Program-made: the position numbers and the translations under genes
DNA from: Dyadobacter fermentans DSM 18053
Lineage (GTDB): Bacteria > Bacteroidota > Bacteroidia > Cytophagales > Spirosomataceae
Assembly: GCF_000023125.1 (NCBI RefSeq)
Contig: NC_013037.1
Span: 4,317,501 to 4,381,500 of the forward strand
DNA: 64,000 nt
Reading direction: 5' to 3'
Shown here: positions 8,615 to 17,906 of the stretch, piece by piece
Layout: each line of letters opens with the position of its first letter
How positions within the stretch are numbered: position 1 is the stretch's first letter
The notes under the pieces: model-generated
What the model saw: the letters and a program-made list of their open reading frames with translations, nothing else
Databases searched by the model: none
Told to the model about the DNA's origin: nothing

Positions 8615-11600
8615 TTATTCAACCGTAATCTTCCCACCACCCGAATAGCTGCGGTATTCTCCCTGGTACATTGCATCCGCAGCGGCCGGGCCTACCGTGA
8701 ATGTTCCTTTTGAAACTACCCTGACCTGGTAGTAGAAGGTCTTTTCCTGGGCGTCGGCCGTGGTGAAGAAATGAATGCGGTCGTCGCGGATGTCGTAATA
8801 TTCGGGGACGGATGCTTTGGTAATCCACGGCATATCCCGCGGCTCGGTAATGCGGGGGTTTTCTATTTCAAAACCGGACGGCAGCAGGTCTGTTACCACA
8901 ATGTTCTCCACCGGCAGGCCGTTTGTGCTCGCAAGGGTCAGCTTTACTACTACCAGGTCGTTTTGCCTGAAAGATTGCACAGGCGCACCGGAGCGCGTCA
9001 GGAACTGGCGGCGAATGCTGATTCCCTGGTCTTCCTCCACATAGTTTCCCGTCGCAGACATGCCCGCCGTTTGTGCAAACCAGTACAAATCGCCCTTACC
9101 CTGTGTTTTGACCTGCAATTTCTGGTTTATAATGCCTTTCGAAATTTTCAATTCCTTACCAGTAAACTGCCCGAGCGGCTTGCCATTGGCAGAAACCGAA
9201 GCCGTGACGGTAGAATTGGCCGTTTTCCTGGCCAGCTTACCCAATGCCAGTACGGCAAATGCCGCTTCCTGGGTGTTCAGATACGAAGCCGACTGGATGG
9301 CCTGTGAAAGCTGGCGCCCGAGCACCTGAATCTGCGCATTCGACGGGTCCGATTCGATTAATGTATTCAAAACCAACGACATATTCCGAAGCGGTGACGA
9401 ATAGCTGTCGTCTGTGTAGCGTCCAGCATTTTCGGCAACATACGTCCTGGGCAGCAGCGCGTTAAAGCTCCGCGCATCGCCCGCGAGCTGGAATGCGCCT
9501 GCGAGCAGGTATTTTGAATCGGCCGTGAGCAAATGCGGATTTTGTTTGTAATAATTCATCGAAGCCCGGTTCGGATGGCCGTTCAGGGCGAGTACATAAA
9601 GCGAGTAAATCGCCTCGCGGCGTGCCACTGTTTTGCGCGTTTGGGTGCCCGTAGGCTGCGCGTCATAAGCCAGGCCATTGCCGGTGCTGGCAACAACCAC
9701 TTCCCTGTTGGCCGTCGTCCCGCTTTGGGCAGTGAGGTATTCGACGGCCCGGCTGAGTGTTTTGGCATTGACCTCAAACCCAGCCCTGCGTGCTTCTTCC
9801 AGGAAATGAACGGCGTAAGCGGTAGCCCACCAGTCTTCCCGGGTAGCTCCCGGCCACATGCCCACTCCCCCGTTGAACAGTTGCTGCGATTCCACTTTCC
9901 GGATCGCCTGCTGCACGTTGGTCATCGGATTAAAGTCACTTTCACCGCTTTTCACCGTATAAACCGGCGTTGCCATGGCCTTGGTGAGGTCGGCGAAGTA
10001 GATCTGCGGGAATGCTTTCGACACGGTTTGTTCCAGGCAGCCGTAAGGATAGCCAAGCAATGTTGACAATGCCTTACCTCCGCCCTGCACCAATGGCGAC
10101 CGGCTCAAAACCACCTGGCTGCTTGCCGTGGCAGGAATGAATGACGAACGAAGGTCAATCTGCCCCTGTTTATCGGCCGCAATAAGTCCCGACACATTCG
10201 TTTTCAGCAGGGGCGACGCAGGCCGCACGGTAATCTCGGTCTGATTCACGAAAGTTTCTTTGAATGCATTCACTTTCACCGTTACCTTGCCCACGCCGAT
10301 CGCCGTTAATGCTTTTAAGGAGAAAACGGCCCTGCTTTCCTTCCCGGCCGGAATGCTGATATTTTGCGTAACCGGCGCCTGTCCCGCTGCCAATGGCCCT
10401 GCAAGCTGTACGGAAACCGTGGCGGTAGTTCCTTTCGCCTCCGTGTTGCTGATATTCACAGGCAGTACAAGCTCATCACCAGGGCTCAGGAAACGCGGCA
10501 ATCCGGCGCTGATCACGATCGGGTCGGCTACCTTCATGTTTTTGGTTGCGGAGCCAAATGCATTGTCTTTATAAGCGACCGCCATAATGCGCAAGTCGCC
10601 GCTGAACTGCGGGATGTTCACATCGAAAGTTACATCACCGCTGCCATTGGCTTTGAGCTGCCCGCTCCAAAACGACACGAGTTCCGTCCGGCCATTGCTT
10701 AGCGGGTTAATCCTCCTTTCCAGATCGTAGCCATCACCGCCCGAGCTCGATGTGCCGGAGATCGACAGTTCCGGGAACAGCTGCGCGTACAAATCGTAGC
10801 TGGTCACTTCCAAAGCCCGTTTTTGGTAGAAATGACCGTGAATATCCGGCGTTTTGGAGTTTTTGATCTGAAGAATGCCTTCATCCACAATAGCCAGCGT
10901 CACCTCCGCATTCGGTTCAGTTTTGATCCTGATCTGCTGCTTCATTTTCGATCTCGACTTTTCAACTGCCGTGATGCTGACCGGCAACCTGCGGTCCGGG
11001 TCCTCCACCGCAATCGGCTGAAAGCCATGAGCGACCGTCAGCGGCATGTTCGACGCATCCAGCGGCCGGATGAGCGTCGCCGTTACGAATACATTGGGCA
11101 GGTGCGCTTCTTTGATTTTAAATGTCAGTTCCGCTGCTTTCTTTTCAGTGGTGAGGATATGCTGTTCCAAAACATTGTTACGCTCAACGGTTACCAGCAG
11201 TCGTCCATCAAACGGCGTTTTGAACAGCACCCTGGCCGATTCGCCCATTTTGTAGCTGTCCTTATCGGTTTCCATCAGTACCTGGCCCTCATTGCTCACC
11301 TCAAACGACGAATACTGGGTATATCCATAACCGTAAGCATAAAAATTGGCCAGCGTGTAATGCGTAGCGCCGGGGCGTTTTACGCGCACTTCATACTCAC
11401 CCGATACCGTGGGCACATAGCGGAAAGTGCCCTTTCCGCCTGCCAGGGTAAGTTTGTTGGAATAAACCAATTTCTCTTTTTTACGTGATGTGTATTGCAG
11501 GCGCTCATATTTCTTTTCAACAACCGTCTGATATTCAAGCCGTACCACCTCGATGCTGGCCGTTGCGCCGTTCTGCAACGCGCCGCTCTTTCCTACCCCC

Positions 11601-14074
11601 ACAATGTCAACCGGCACCGGTGCATTGGTACCTACATAGCTGTCGGGCAGGCGAATGCCGTAGAACACCGGCTGCGTGTACACGTCGAAACGCTGTAACC
11701 TGTTTACGGGCCGGCCATTTTCGTCGAACACCGTCACGTATATCTTGCCTTCCAGCACGCCGATATCCTGCAAGCCGGCCGCCAATGCAAACTGCTCGCT
11801 GGCCTGGCCCTGTTCGTTGGTAATGCCCTGGCGGCTGTCGCGCTCGAATGCGGTTTGCGCGGGTATGTTAAAACTGTATTCTGGAAATGCTTTGGCAGTG
11901 AACCCTTTACGCTGCAACTGGAAATCCATCTGATAGTTGCGGTTGCTCGCGGGCGGACCAAAAAGGTTAATTGCGGTGGCCGTGAGCGACACTTTTTGCC
12001 CCGACATATAATCTTTCGCAGCCCTGCTGAGGTCTACCTTAATGCGATCCGGCATAAATTCCTCGACGCTTACCGCCTGCGAACCGAGCAGCACCTCGTT
12101 TGCATTGTATACTTCGAGCACATACGTGCCCGTGAGCACACCTGCGTCCAGCGGGATTTCGGATTCTACCGCACCTTGTTCGTTAGTTGTTTTCCGCCAC
12201 GTCCTGAATTCCCGGCCGTTCGGGGTCAGCAAGCGCAGTTTCAAAGGTACTTTCCCGGCTGTTTTCCAATCCTGCGTCCGCAGCACGGTGTTGAAATGCA
12301 TGGTTTCGCCCGGACGGTAAATATCGCGCTGGCCGTAGATAAACACCTGATAGCCTGATGCATTGTCCCGCAAACCCTCCACATCGAAGCGCGAGGTGAG
12401 CACCTGCGAGTCTTCCAGTAAGAGGAAATTAAAATCGTCCTGGGTACTGGCCGTGATCATGGCGACCTTGAAGCCCGGCGCTTTTTCGCTCAGCTTGTCC
12501 ACGTGGGCAATGCCGTCGGCGTCCGTTTTGAACGTATGCACCGATTGATTGTTGGAGCTCACCACCGTCAGTTCAAGGTCTTTGATCGGCTCGTTGGTTT
12601 TGATGGAATTGGCAAAAATCCACAGTTCATCCTTGCCCTGCTTCGCAATGAGGCCGATATCGGAAATGGAGACGAGTTTCGTGGCGCCGAGGTAGGCTTC
12701 CTCCTCGGAATTCACCGCTACCAGGTACACGCCCTGCCGTTTGTTATCGTCGGGCAATGCGATATTCAATGCGGAAATGCCTTTGTTTTTGGACAAATTT
12801 GCTGTTTCTACAATCTTATTCACGATCACATCGCTCAGCTGGCTTTCGCGGTCGTCGCTGTAATTGAAATTGCCGGTAGGCTGCCAGTCGTCGCCCACAT
12901 AAGCGTAGTCGTTCCAGCGGTTGTTGTGAATATAATGCAGGATATTATTCGCATACAGCTTCGAAATGCGTACCTGCACTTTGGGCACATTCACGATGTT
13001 GACGCCGATATTGCGGGAGCTTTTGGTCGATAAGTACAGGCCCTTCTTGTTTGCAAAGGAGATAGCCGCGGGCATTTTCCCAAAAAACAGGTCACGGGAT
13101 GCTTCTTCCTCCAAAGTTTGTCCCAAAACTCCTTTCAGCGATTGTTTCAGTTGCAGCACATATGTTTCGGTTTCGTTGAATGCGCCGCGCACGATAAAAC
13201 CGTTTTCGGTAGGCTCCGTTTCCACCGCAGCTTCCGGATTTACGGCAACGCTGCCCGCTATACTTTCCTTGTCCAGCTCCTGCGTGGTGATCACCCTCGC
13301 GTAGCCCGCATTGTTTTCAAAGCCGGTTTTAATATCCACGACTTCCAAATGAAGCGGCGAAGGTATGCTCACTGTTTTTGAAAGTGCTTCCTGACTGCTG
13401 TAAGAGGTATTTTGCACCTTCACACCCTTGTCGATGGTGATATTGACGGCCGTTTCGTTGTTATCGGCCGCACCCACTTTCGCAAATGCCAGCGTCACCG
13501 CCGATTCGTCCTGAGAGGGCAGAATGCGGTATTCCAATGCCTGGTTTCCGGACAAAACCTTCAATTTTTCGGCCACATGCTGTGCATTGACCGGGTAGTT
13601 GAAATGCAGCCTTATCCGCGCTTCCTGCCGGCCTGTTTCTGATGACAATGTCCACCAGCTTTCCGTTTCGGCGAGTTGGAGATATGGTGTGTGGAATGTG
13701 ATCGGGTCCTGGGAAAGTTTGTACTTCTTGTCCTTGTATGACTTTTCAGTGATCAGATCTGTGAGCTGCGCTTTGTAGGAAGTGGCCGCTCCAAAGCCTG
13801 CCACCGGCGAAAAAACGAGCTCATTGGGTGCCGTCCATTTGAATTTCCCCCGCACCGCCGGCTCGAAAGTCACGAATTGCGTCGAGTCCCAACTGTTCAG
13901 CTCGGCTGTTGAAACAAGGTCTTTGTTAAATGTAAAAACGAGGTTTTGCGATTGCCCCACTTCCTCGGTGAAGTTGGTGCCCGCCACGCGGATTTCGTTG
14001 AAAGAAGAGCAGCTAGTGAAAACCCAGACCAAAAAGAGAACGCAAAAAGAACACAGGATGGCAGTCTTTTTCAT
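8615..14074 (-). CDS. Alpha-2-macroglobulin-like lipoprotein with thioester motif
   Basis: A protein of 1819 residues resembling bacterial alpha-2-macroglobulins, which trap attacking proteases in the periplasm. The ATG at 14074 gives a lipoprotein signal ending VWVFTSC (lipobox cysteine about residue 23); an upstream ATG at 14119 would spoil it. Macroglobulin-type beta domains fill the first 1200 residues, including the FIYGQRDIYRPGETMHF and DKDSYKMGESARV segments typical of MG domains. The thioester motif GCLEQ is intact at about C1346, followed by an alpha/alpha toroid and a C-terminal receptor-binding-like beta domain with DLLPSGFEIENPRI. Penicillin-binding protein 1C, the common partner gene, is not adjacent. 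Length and thioester support the protease-trap reading; the target proteases are unknown. Confidence 0.9.
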   Translation of the reverse strand: MKKTAILCSFCVLFLVWVFTSCSSFNEIRVAGTNFTEEVGQSQNLVFTFNKDLVSTAELNSWDSTQFVTFEPAVRGKFKWTAPNELVFSPVAGFGAATSYKAQLTDLITEKSYKDKKYKLSQDPITFHTPYLQLAETESWWTLSSETGRQEARIRLHFNYPVNAQHVAEKLKVLSGNQALEYRILPSQDESAVTLAFAKVGAADNNETAVNITIDKGVKVQNTSYSSQEALSKTVSIPSPLHLEVVDIKTGFENNAGYARVITTQELDKESIAGSVAVNPEAAVETEPTENGFIVRGAFNETETYVLQLKQSLKGVLGQTLEEEASRDLFFGKMPAAISFANKKGLYLSTKSSRNIGVNIVNVPKVQVRISKLYANNILHYIHNNRWNDYAYVGDDWQPTGNFNYSDDRESQLSDVIVNKIVETANLSKNKGISALNIALPDDNKRQGVYLVAVNSEEEAYLGATKLVSISDIGLIAKQGKDELWIFANSIKTNEPIKDLELTVVSSNNQSVHTFKTDADGIAHVDKLSEKAPGFKVAMITASTQDDFNFLLLEDSQVLTSRFDVEGLRDNASGYQVFIYGQRDIYRPGETMHFNTVLRTQDWKTAGKVPLKLRLLTPNGREFRTWRKTTNEQGAVESEIPLDAGVLTGTYVLEVYNANEVLLGSQAVSVEEFMPDRIKVDLSRAAKDYMSGQKVSLTATAINLFGPPASNRNYQMDFQLQRKGFTAKAFPEYSFNIPAQTAFERDSRQGITNEQGQASEQFALAAGLQDIGVLEGKIYVTVFDENGRPVNRLQRFDVYTQPVFYGIRLPDSYVGTNAPVPVDIVGVGKSGALQNGATASIEVVRLEYQTVVEKKYERLQYTSRKKEKLVYSNKLTLAGGKGTFRYVPTVSGEYEVRVKRPGATHYTLANFYAYGYGYTQYSSFEVSNEGQVLMETDKDSYKMGESARVLFKTPFDGRLLVTVERNNVLEQHILTTEKKAAELTFKIKEAHLPNVFVTATLIRPLDASNMPLTVAHGFQPIAVEDPDRRLPVSITAVEKSRSKMKQQIRIKTEPNAEVTLAIVDEGILQIKNSKTPDIHGHFYQKRALEVTSYDLYAQLFPELSISGTSSSGGDGYDLERRINPLSNGRTELVSFWSGQLKANGSGDVTFDVNIPQFSGDLRIMAVAYKDNAFGSATKNMKVADPIVISAGLPRFLSPGDELVLPVNISNTEAKGTTATVSVQLAGPLAAGQAPVTQNISIPAGKESRAVFSLKALTAIGVGKVTVKVNAFKETFVNQTEITVRPASPLLKTNVSGLIAADKQGQIDLRSSFIPATASSQVVLSRSPLVQGGGKALSTLLGYPYGCLEQTVSKAFPQIYFADLTKAMATPVYTVKSGESDFNPMTNVQQAIRKVESQQLFNGGVGMWPGATREDWWATAYAVHFLEEARRAGFEVNAKTLSRAVEYLTAQSGTTANREVVVASTGNGLAYDAQPTGTQTRKTVARREAIYSLYVLALNGHPNRASMNYYKQNPHLLTADSKYLLAGAFQLAGDARSFNALLPRTYVAENAGRYTDDSYSSPLRNMSLVLNTLIESDPSNAQIQVLGRQLSQAIQSASYLNTQEAAFAVLALGKLARKTANSTVTASVSANGKPLGQFTGKELKISKGIINQKLQVKTQGKGDLYWFAQTAGMSATGNYVEEDQGISIRRQFLTRSGAPVQSFRQNDLVVVKLTLASTNGLPVENIVVTDLLPSGFEIENPRITEPRDMPWITKASVPEYYDIRDDRIHFFTTADAQEKTFYYQVRVVSKGTFTVGPAAADAMYQGEYRSYSGGGKITVE

Positions 14075-14214
14075 AGGAAAGAAGGTATAAAAAACGGATG
14101 ATTTTAGGATCAAAACCATCCGCCTAAATTAGACTATATAACTTAAATCGCTCTAAACAACCTCTTTCAAATGATCCAACGGCGACCGCGTAAAATTTAG
14201 CGGTAGCCGGTATC

Positions 14215-15438
14215 TCAAAATGCCTCCATCACCTCCTCGATCGGCCTCGCGCCTTCGAAAAATGAGAGCAGCCTCACCAGGATTCCCTCCACGACGGCGT
14301 CAGGGCATGATGCGCCGCAGGTGAGCATAATGCGCACGGGCGTTTTGTCTGGAATGTAGTTTTCGGTAACCACTTCTTCCTTTTTATGCAGGTCGAAATG
14401 ACGGATCAGCTGTCTGTCCAGGATTTTATTGACCGACTCGATGAAGTAGGTCGGGAATTTCCGTTCGCACAACTCTACCAAATGCGTAGTATTGGAACTG
14501 TTATAACCGCCTGCCACTACCACCAGGTCGGCGTCGTGCGTGAGCAATGCGTAGGTTGCATCCTGGTTATCGTTTGTGGCGTAGCACAAAGTGTCCCGGG
14601 TGTTGGCGAAACGGTCCTCCACCTGCTCGGGACGCAGGCTGTAATGGCGGATCATGACGTTTTTGAGGTAATCGGCGATGCCTTGTGTGTCGGATGCCAG
14701 CATAGTGGTCTGGTTCACGACGCCGATGCGCTGTAAGTCTTTTTCAGGGTCAAAACCTTCGGAATACTGGTTTTTGAAATCTTCGAAAAACTGCGCCGCA
14801 AGTCTTATTCCTGTCATGTATTCGGCCAGGATTTGCGCCTGCTTCATGTTTTCGACCACCACTGTCGGGGCATTTTCCTTGCTGTGCGAGAAGGTAGCGC
14901 GGGTTTCCTCATGATTCGGCTTTCCGTGTACCACGATGGTGTAATCCTTCTCGCCGATTTGTGCGGCGCGGTTCCAGACCTTTTCCACAAACGGGCAAGT
15001 CGTGTCGTACACATACGCATTCACGCCCAATTCGGAGAGCTTCGCCTGGTTTTCGACCGTCGTCCCGAATGCCGGGACGATCACTATATCCTCTGCCGTG
15101 AGCTGATCCCAGCCGATGAGCTGGTTGCCTTTGGTATCCATGATAAACTGCACGCCGCGCTCTACCAGGTCGCGGTTCACATCGGGGTTATGGATCATTT
15201 CACTGAGCAAAAAGATCCGCTTGCCCGGGTTCTCGGCAATGGCTTTGTAGGCAATGTCGATCGCATTCTCCACCCCGTAACAAAACCCGAAATGCCGCGC
15301 GATCAGGAACTGAACCGGCCCGAAATCGAGCACAGTGGGCGAATAGTCCCTTTTCAGCTTGTCGTTTTTACGACGGAATTCCTTGATCGGCGTGATAATG
15401 CGGCTCCGGTAAAAATCGGGGATATTGAAAGTTTTCAT
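14215..15438 (-). CDS. ispH: 4-hydroxy-3-methylbut-2-enyl diphosphate reductase
   Basis: A 407-residue IspH (LytB), the last enzyme of the non-mevalonate isoprenoid pathway, producing IPP and DMAPP with a [4Fe-4S] cluster. The three cluster cysteines are in GFCYGVENAI (C53), TTCPFVEKVW (C148) and DTLCYATNDNQ (C285). Substrate-binding segments EMIHNPDV, HGKPNHEE and VVNQTTM are present. The protein is longer than the E. coli enzyme (about 316) because of an N-terminal extension and internal inserts, the long form also seen in cyanobacteria and plants. It is transcribed divergently from the sigma factor gene, with 182 bases between. Confidence 0.94.
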   Translation of the reverse strand: MKTFNIPDFYRSRIITPIKEFRRKNDKLKRDYSPTVLDFGPVQFLIARHFGFCYGVENAIDIAYKAIAENPGKRIFLLSEMIHNPDVNRDLVERGVQFIMDTKGNQLIGWDQLTAEDIVIVPAFGTTVENQAKLSELGVNAYVYDTTCPFVEKVWNRAAQIGEKDYTIVVHGKPNHEETRATFSHSKENAPTVVVENMKQAQILAEYMTGIRLAAQFFEDFKNQYSEGFDPEKDLQRIGVVNQTTMLASDTQGIADYLKNVMIRHYSLRPEQVEDRFANTRDTLCYATNDNQDATYALLTHDADLVVVAGGYNSSNTTHLVELCERKFPTYFIESVNKILDRQLIRHFDLHKKEEVVTENYIPDKTPVRIMLTCGASCPDAVVEGILVRLLSFFEGARPIEEVMEAF

Positions 15439-15620
15439 GTACTAAAAAACGGTAGATTGCATCAGGGCAACGCAAAGATAACCCTGCCTTTTTCTAAGAA
15501 CAACACGGTATGCCCCTTTGTTCGGTATGCGGCGTTTTGAAAAAATTTTTTATAAGCAATGCAACATGCCGCAGAAAGCATTGTCTTTGATCCAGAACGT
15601 TCAAAATATAAACCTTCTGC

Positions 15621-16184
15621 TTGAAAACACAAATTTACCCCGACCGGCACGTCGAACTGGTAGAGCGTTGTAAACTCGGAGAGCGCAAAGCGCAGTACGA
15701 GCTTTATAAACATTACTCGAAAGCCATGTTCAACATCTGCATGCGGATACTGAACCATCTGGGAGAGGCCGAGGATGCTTTGCAGGAGGCTTTCGTGGAT
15801 GCATTCACGAACCTCCACCAGTTCAGGCAGCAATCAACATTCGGGGCGTGGTTGAAGCAAATCGTGGTCAACAAGGCGATCAACCACATGCGGAGCAGGA
15901 AGGTGAAATGGGTGGAAATGGATGAATTCCATGAGACATTGGAGCAAAGCGACCGGAATGAGGACTCTTTCGGACTGGATGAGAGCGACACGACGCTCGA
16001 AATAGAAAGGGTGCGCAACGCGGTACAGAAATTGCCGGATGGTTACCGGGTGGTATTAAGCCTCTATTTGTTCGAAGGCTACGACCACGAAGAAATCGGC
16101 GAAGTGCTCGGGATCAGCGAAACGACCTCCCGGACGCAATACATGAGAGCAAAACGGAAGCTGACCGAGATGCTGGTCAGGTAG
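15621..16184 (+). CDS. ECF-type RNA polymerase sigma factor
   Basis: A 187-residue sigma-70 family factor with region 2 (residues about 24-90, including AEDALQEAFVDAFTNLHQF for -10 recognition) and region 4 (about 130-185, with the helix-turn-helix DHEEIGEVLGISETTSRTQY). The reading frame is closed by TAA at 15609 and the first ATG would cut into region 2, so a TTG at 15621 is the only plausible start, giving MKTQIYPDRH. The next gene encodes a short membrane protein and the one after a secreted protein, the usual arrangement of a sigma factor, its anti-sigma factor and a target. The stimulus is unknown. Confidence 0.9.
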   Translation: MKTQIYPDRHVELVERCKLGERKAQYELYKHYSKAMFNICMRILNHLGEAEDALQEAFVDAFTNLHQFRQQSTFGAWLKQIVVNKAINHMRSRKVKWVEMDEFHETLEQSDRNEDSFGLDESDTTLEIERVRNAVQKLPDGYRVVLSLYLFEGYDHEEIGEVLGISETTSRTQYMRAKRKLTEMLVR

Positions 16185-16265
16185 GTTTCAGGAATTAGAA
16201 ATGATATTTACTTAAACTCTTACGGATTTGAGACTATTATTTACACTTGACAAGTTAATTAATCT

Positions 16266-16874
16266 ATGAAAAATTCTTCTGATAAAAAGGATCGATTGGA
16301 GCGGTTTGTGCGTGATAACAGGGATGGATTTGATACTTTCTTACCGCAGGATTCTTTATGGAGCCAGATTGAGAGCCAGTTACATAACGAGATCCCGATC
16401 GTACCCGAGCAATCGAAAAAAAAAATCAGGCGTCTGAATAGCCCCTATTTCGACTGGCGCATTGCCGCCGGGGTGTTTCTGGCGCTAGGGATCGGATTTC
16501 TGGTCTACCTCAATCAAGAATATGGCATTACCCGTGATCCTAACGTGGCTCTGAAAGTCCCCGCGTATGCCCGCGAATTCAATCAATACAATGTTGCAAT
16601 AGACCAAAAAAGGGAGGAGATCATCAAACTGGCCCGGAATAATCCCGAGCTGTACAAAGATTTCTCCGCTGATTTGGAAAGTCTGGAATCGAGCTATAAA
16701 AACCTCCGTTCCAACTTGTCGAACGCCCCTAACCAGGAAGCACTGCTGGAAGCAATGGTTCAGAACCTCCAATTGCAGGTGGATTTGCTGAACCAACAAC
16801 TGGAAATTTTGCAACGCATTAACAAAGTGAAAAATGATAACGATAAAGAAAATAGCGACGCTCCTGTTATTTAG
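16266..16874 (+). CDS. Single-pass membrane protein, probable anti-sigma factor
   Basis: A 202-residue protein with a hydrophilic N-terminal region of about 65 residues, one membrane helix (about 67-83, IAAGVFLALGIGFLVYL), and a C-terminal periplasmic part predicted to be coiled coil (about 110-190, rich in Q, N, L and E). An N-terminal cytoplasmic anchor plus one membrane helix after an ECF sigma gene is typical of anti-sigma factors. No zinc-binding HxxxCxxC motif is visible, so binding to the sigma factor is inferred from gene order alone. The next gene starts within its last 41 bases, implying translational coupling. Confidence 0.6.
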   Translation: MKNSSDKKDRLERFVRDNRDGFDTFLPQDSLWSQIESQLHNEIPIVPEQSKKKIRRLNSPYFDWRIAAGVFLALGIGFLVYLNQEYGITRDPNVALKVPAYAREFNQYNVAIDQKREEIIKLARNNPELYKDFSADLESLESSYKNLRSNLSNAPNQEALLEAMVQNLQLQVDLLNQQLEILQRINKVKNDNDKENSDAPVI

Positions 16875-17898
16875 TGTGATCGCCACATTACCCCAGGTAG
16901 CCAGCGCAACCCTCAATCCCGACGATTCCGAACAGAACGGTCTGATAGAAAAGCGAAGGAATATTGTGAAAGTGTTCGACGTCAAAAAGAGCGACGCGCT
17001 TGAAGTTGACAACCAGTTCGGCCTCGTGAAAGTGAATCTGTGGGCGAAGGAGGAAATCAAGGTGGAAATCGTGGTGACGGCCAATGCCCCTTCCGATGCA
17101 CGGGCGGCGGAATACCTCAGCTCGGTGAATATTGATGAAAAACGTGTGAAAAACGTCATTAACATCACCACTCGCATTGACCGCAGGCAGTTTGGCAATA
17201 ACGGCTGGAACAAAAGCAAAGGCGATAAGAACTTCATCCAGATCGATTACACGATCTACATGCCGAAGGAAAATGCGCTTACGGTCCGTAACAAATTCGG
17301 CAATACCGACATTCCGTCGTTCCACGCACCGCTGATCGTCGATTCCAAACACGGGAATTTCATGGCTACCCTGCTCGAAAACCCGGATAATGTGATCGAC
17401 ATTCAGTTTGGAAGCGCCAGAATCGGCAAAATGGACGGCGGGAAACTCGACTGCCAGTACGCGAATGTGAAGTTAGATCAGGCCAAAAAAGTTTGGCTGA
17501 GCAATAAATTCGGTGAGCTGGCCATCGGCGACGTGGTAAACCTCGATGCGGCGATCGACTATTCAGGGGCCAAAATCGGTACCATTCGTGGCACGGGCAA
17601 GATCAAACTCAACTATTCGGGGAATTTCAAAATCGAGGAATTGACGCATTCCGCGCAGAATGTGGACATCCAGGCGCAATACTCGTCGATTGTGCTGCCG
17701 GCAGAGCCAAATCAGTTCAATGTGAGCGTGACTTACGGCAAGTTCAGTTATCCCACTGAAAACGTCAATTTCTCCATGCAGCCCGACAAGGACGGTCGGC
17801 CGGACAAAATGAAGCATTATCAGGGCAAAGTCGGCTCCGGCGGCGGGACCAAAATCACCGTCACTTCGGTTTTCGGCGATGTGAAATTGAAGAATTAA
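16834..17898 (+). CDS. Secreted beta-repeat protein, DUF4097-like
   Basis: A 354-residue protein with a signal peptide (MITIKKIATLLLFSVIATLP to about A25) and no further membrane segment. The body consists of repeating beta strands with recurrent short patterns such as NQFGLVKVNLW, NKFGNTDIPSF and NKFGELAIGDV, which suggest a right-handed beta-helix or the DUF4097/DUF2807 adhesin-like fold. It overlaps the preceding membrane protein gene by 41 bases and so belongs to the sigma/anti-sigma operon. The function is not known; it may be the envelope target or sensor of that pathway. It ends 8 bases from the convergent bshC paralogue. Confidence 0.7.
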   Translation: MITIKKIATLLLFSVIATLPQVASATLNPDDSEQNGLIEKRRNIVKVFDVKKSDALEVDNQFGLVKVNLWAKEEIKVEIVVTANAPSDARAAEYLSSVNIDEKRVKNVINITTRIDRRQFGNNGWNKSKGDKNFIQIDYTIYMPKENALTVRNKFGNTDIPSFHAPLIVDSKHGNFMATLLENPDNVIDIQFGSARIGKMDGGKLDCQYANVKLDQAKKVWLSNKFGELAIGDVVNLDAAIDYSGAKIGTIRGTGKIKLNYSGNFKIEELTHSAQNVDIQAQYSSIVLPAEPNQFNVSVTYGKFSYPTENVNFSMQPDKDGRPDKMKHYQGKVGSGGGTKITVTSVFGDVKLKN

Positions 17899-17906
17899 CC
17901 CCTCTC

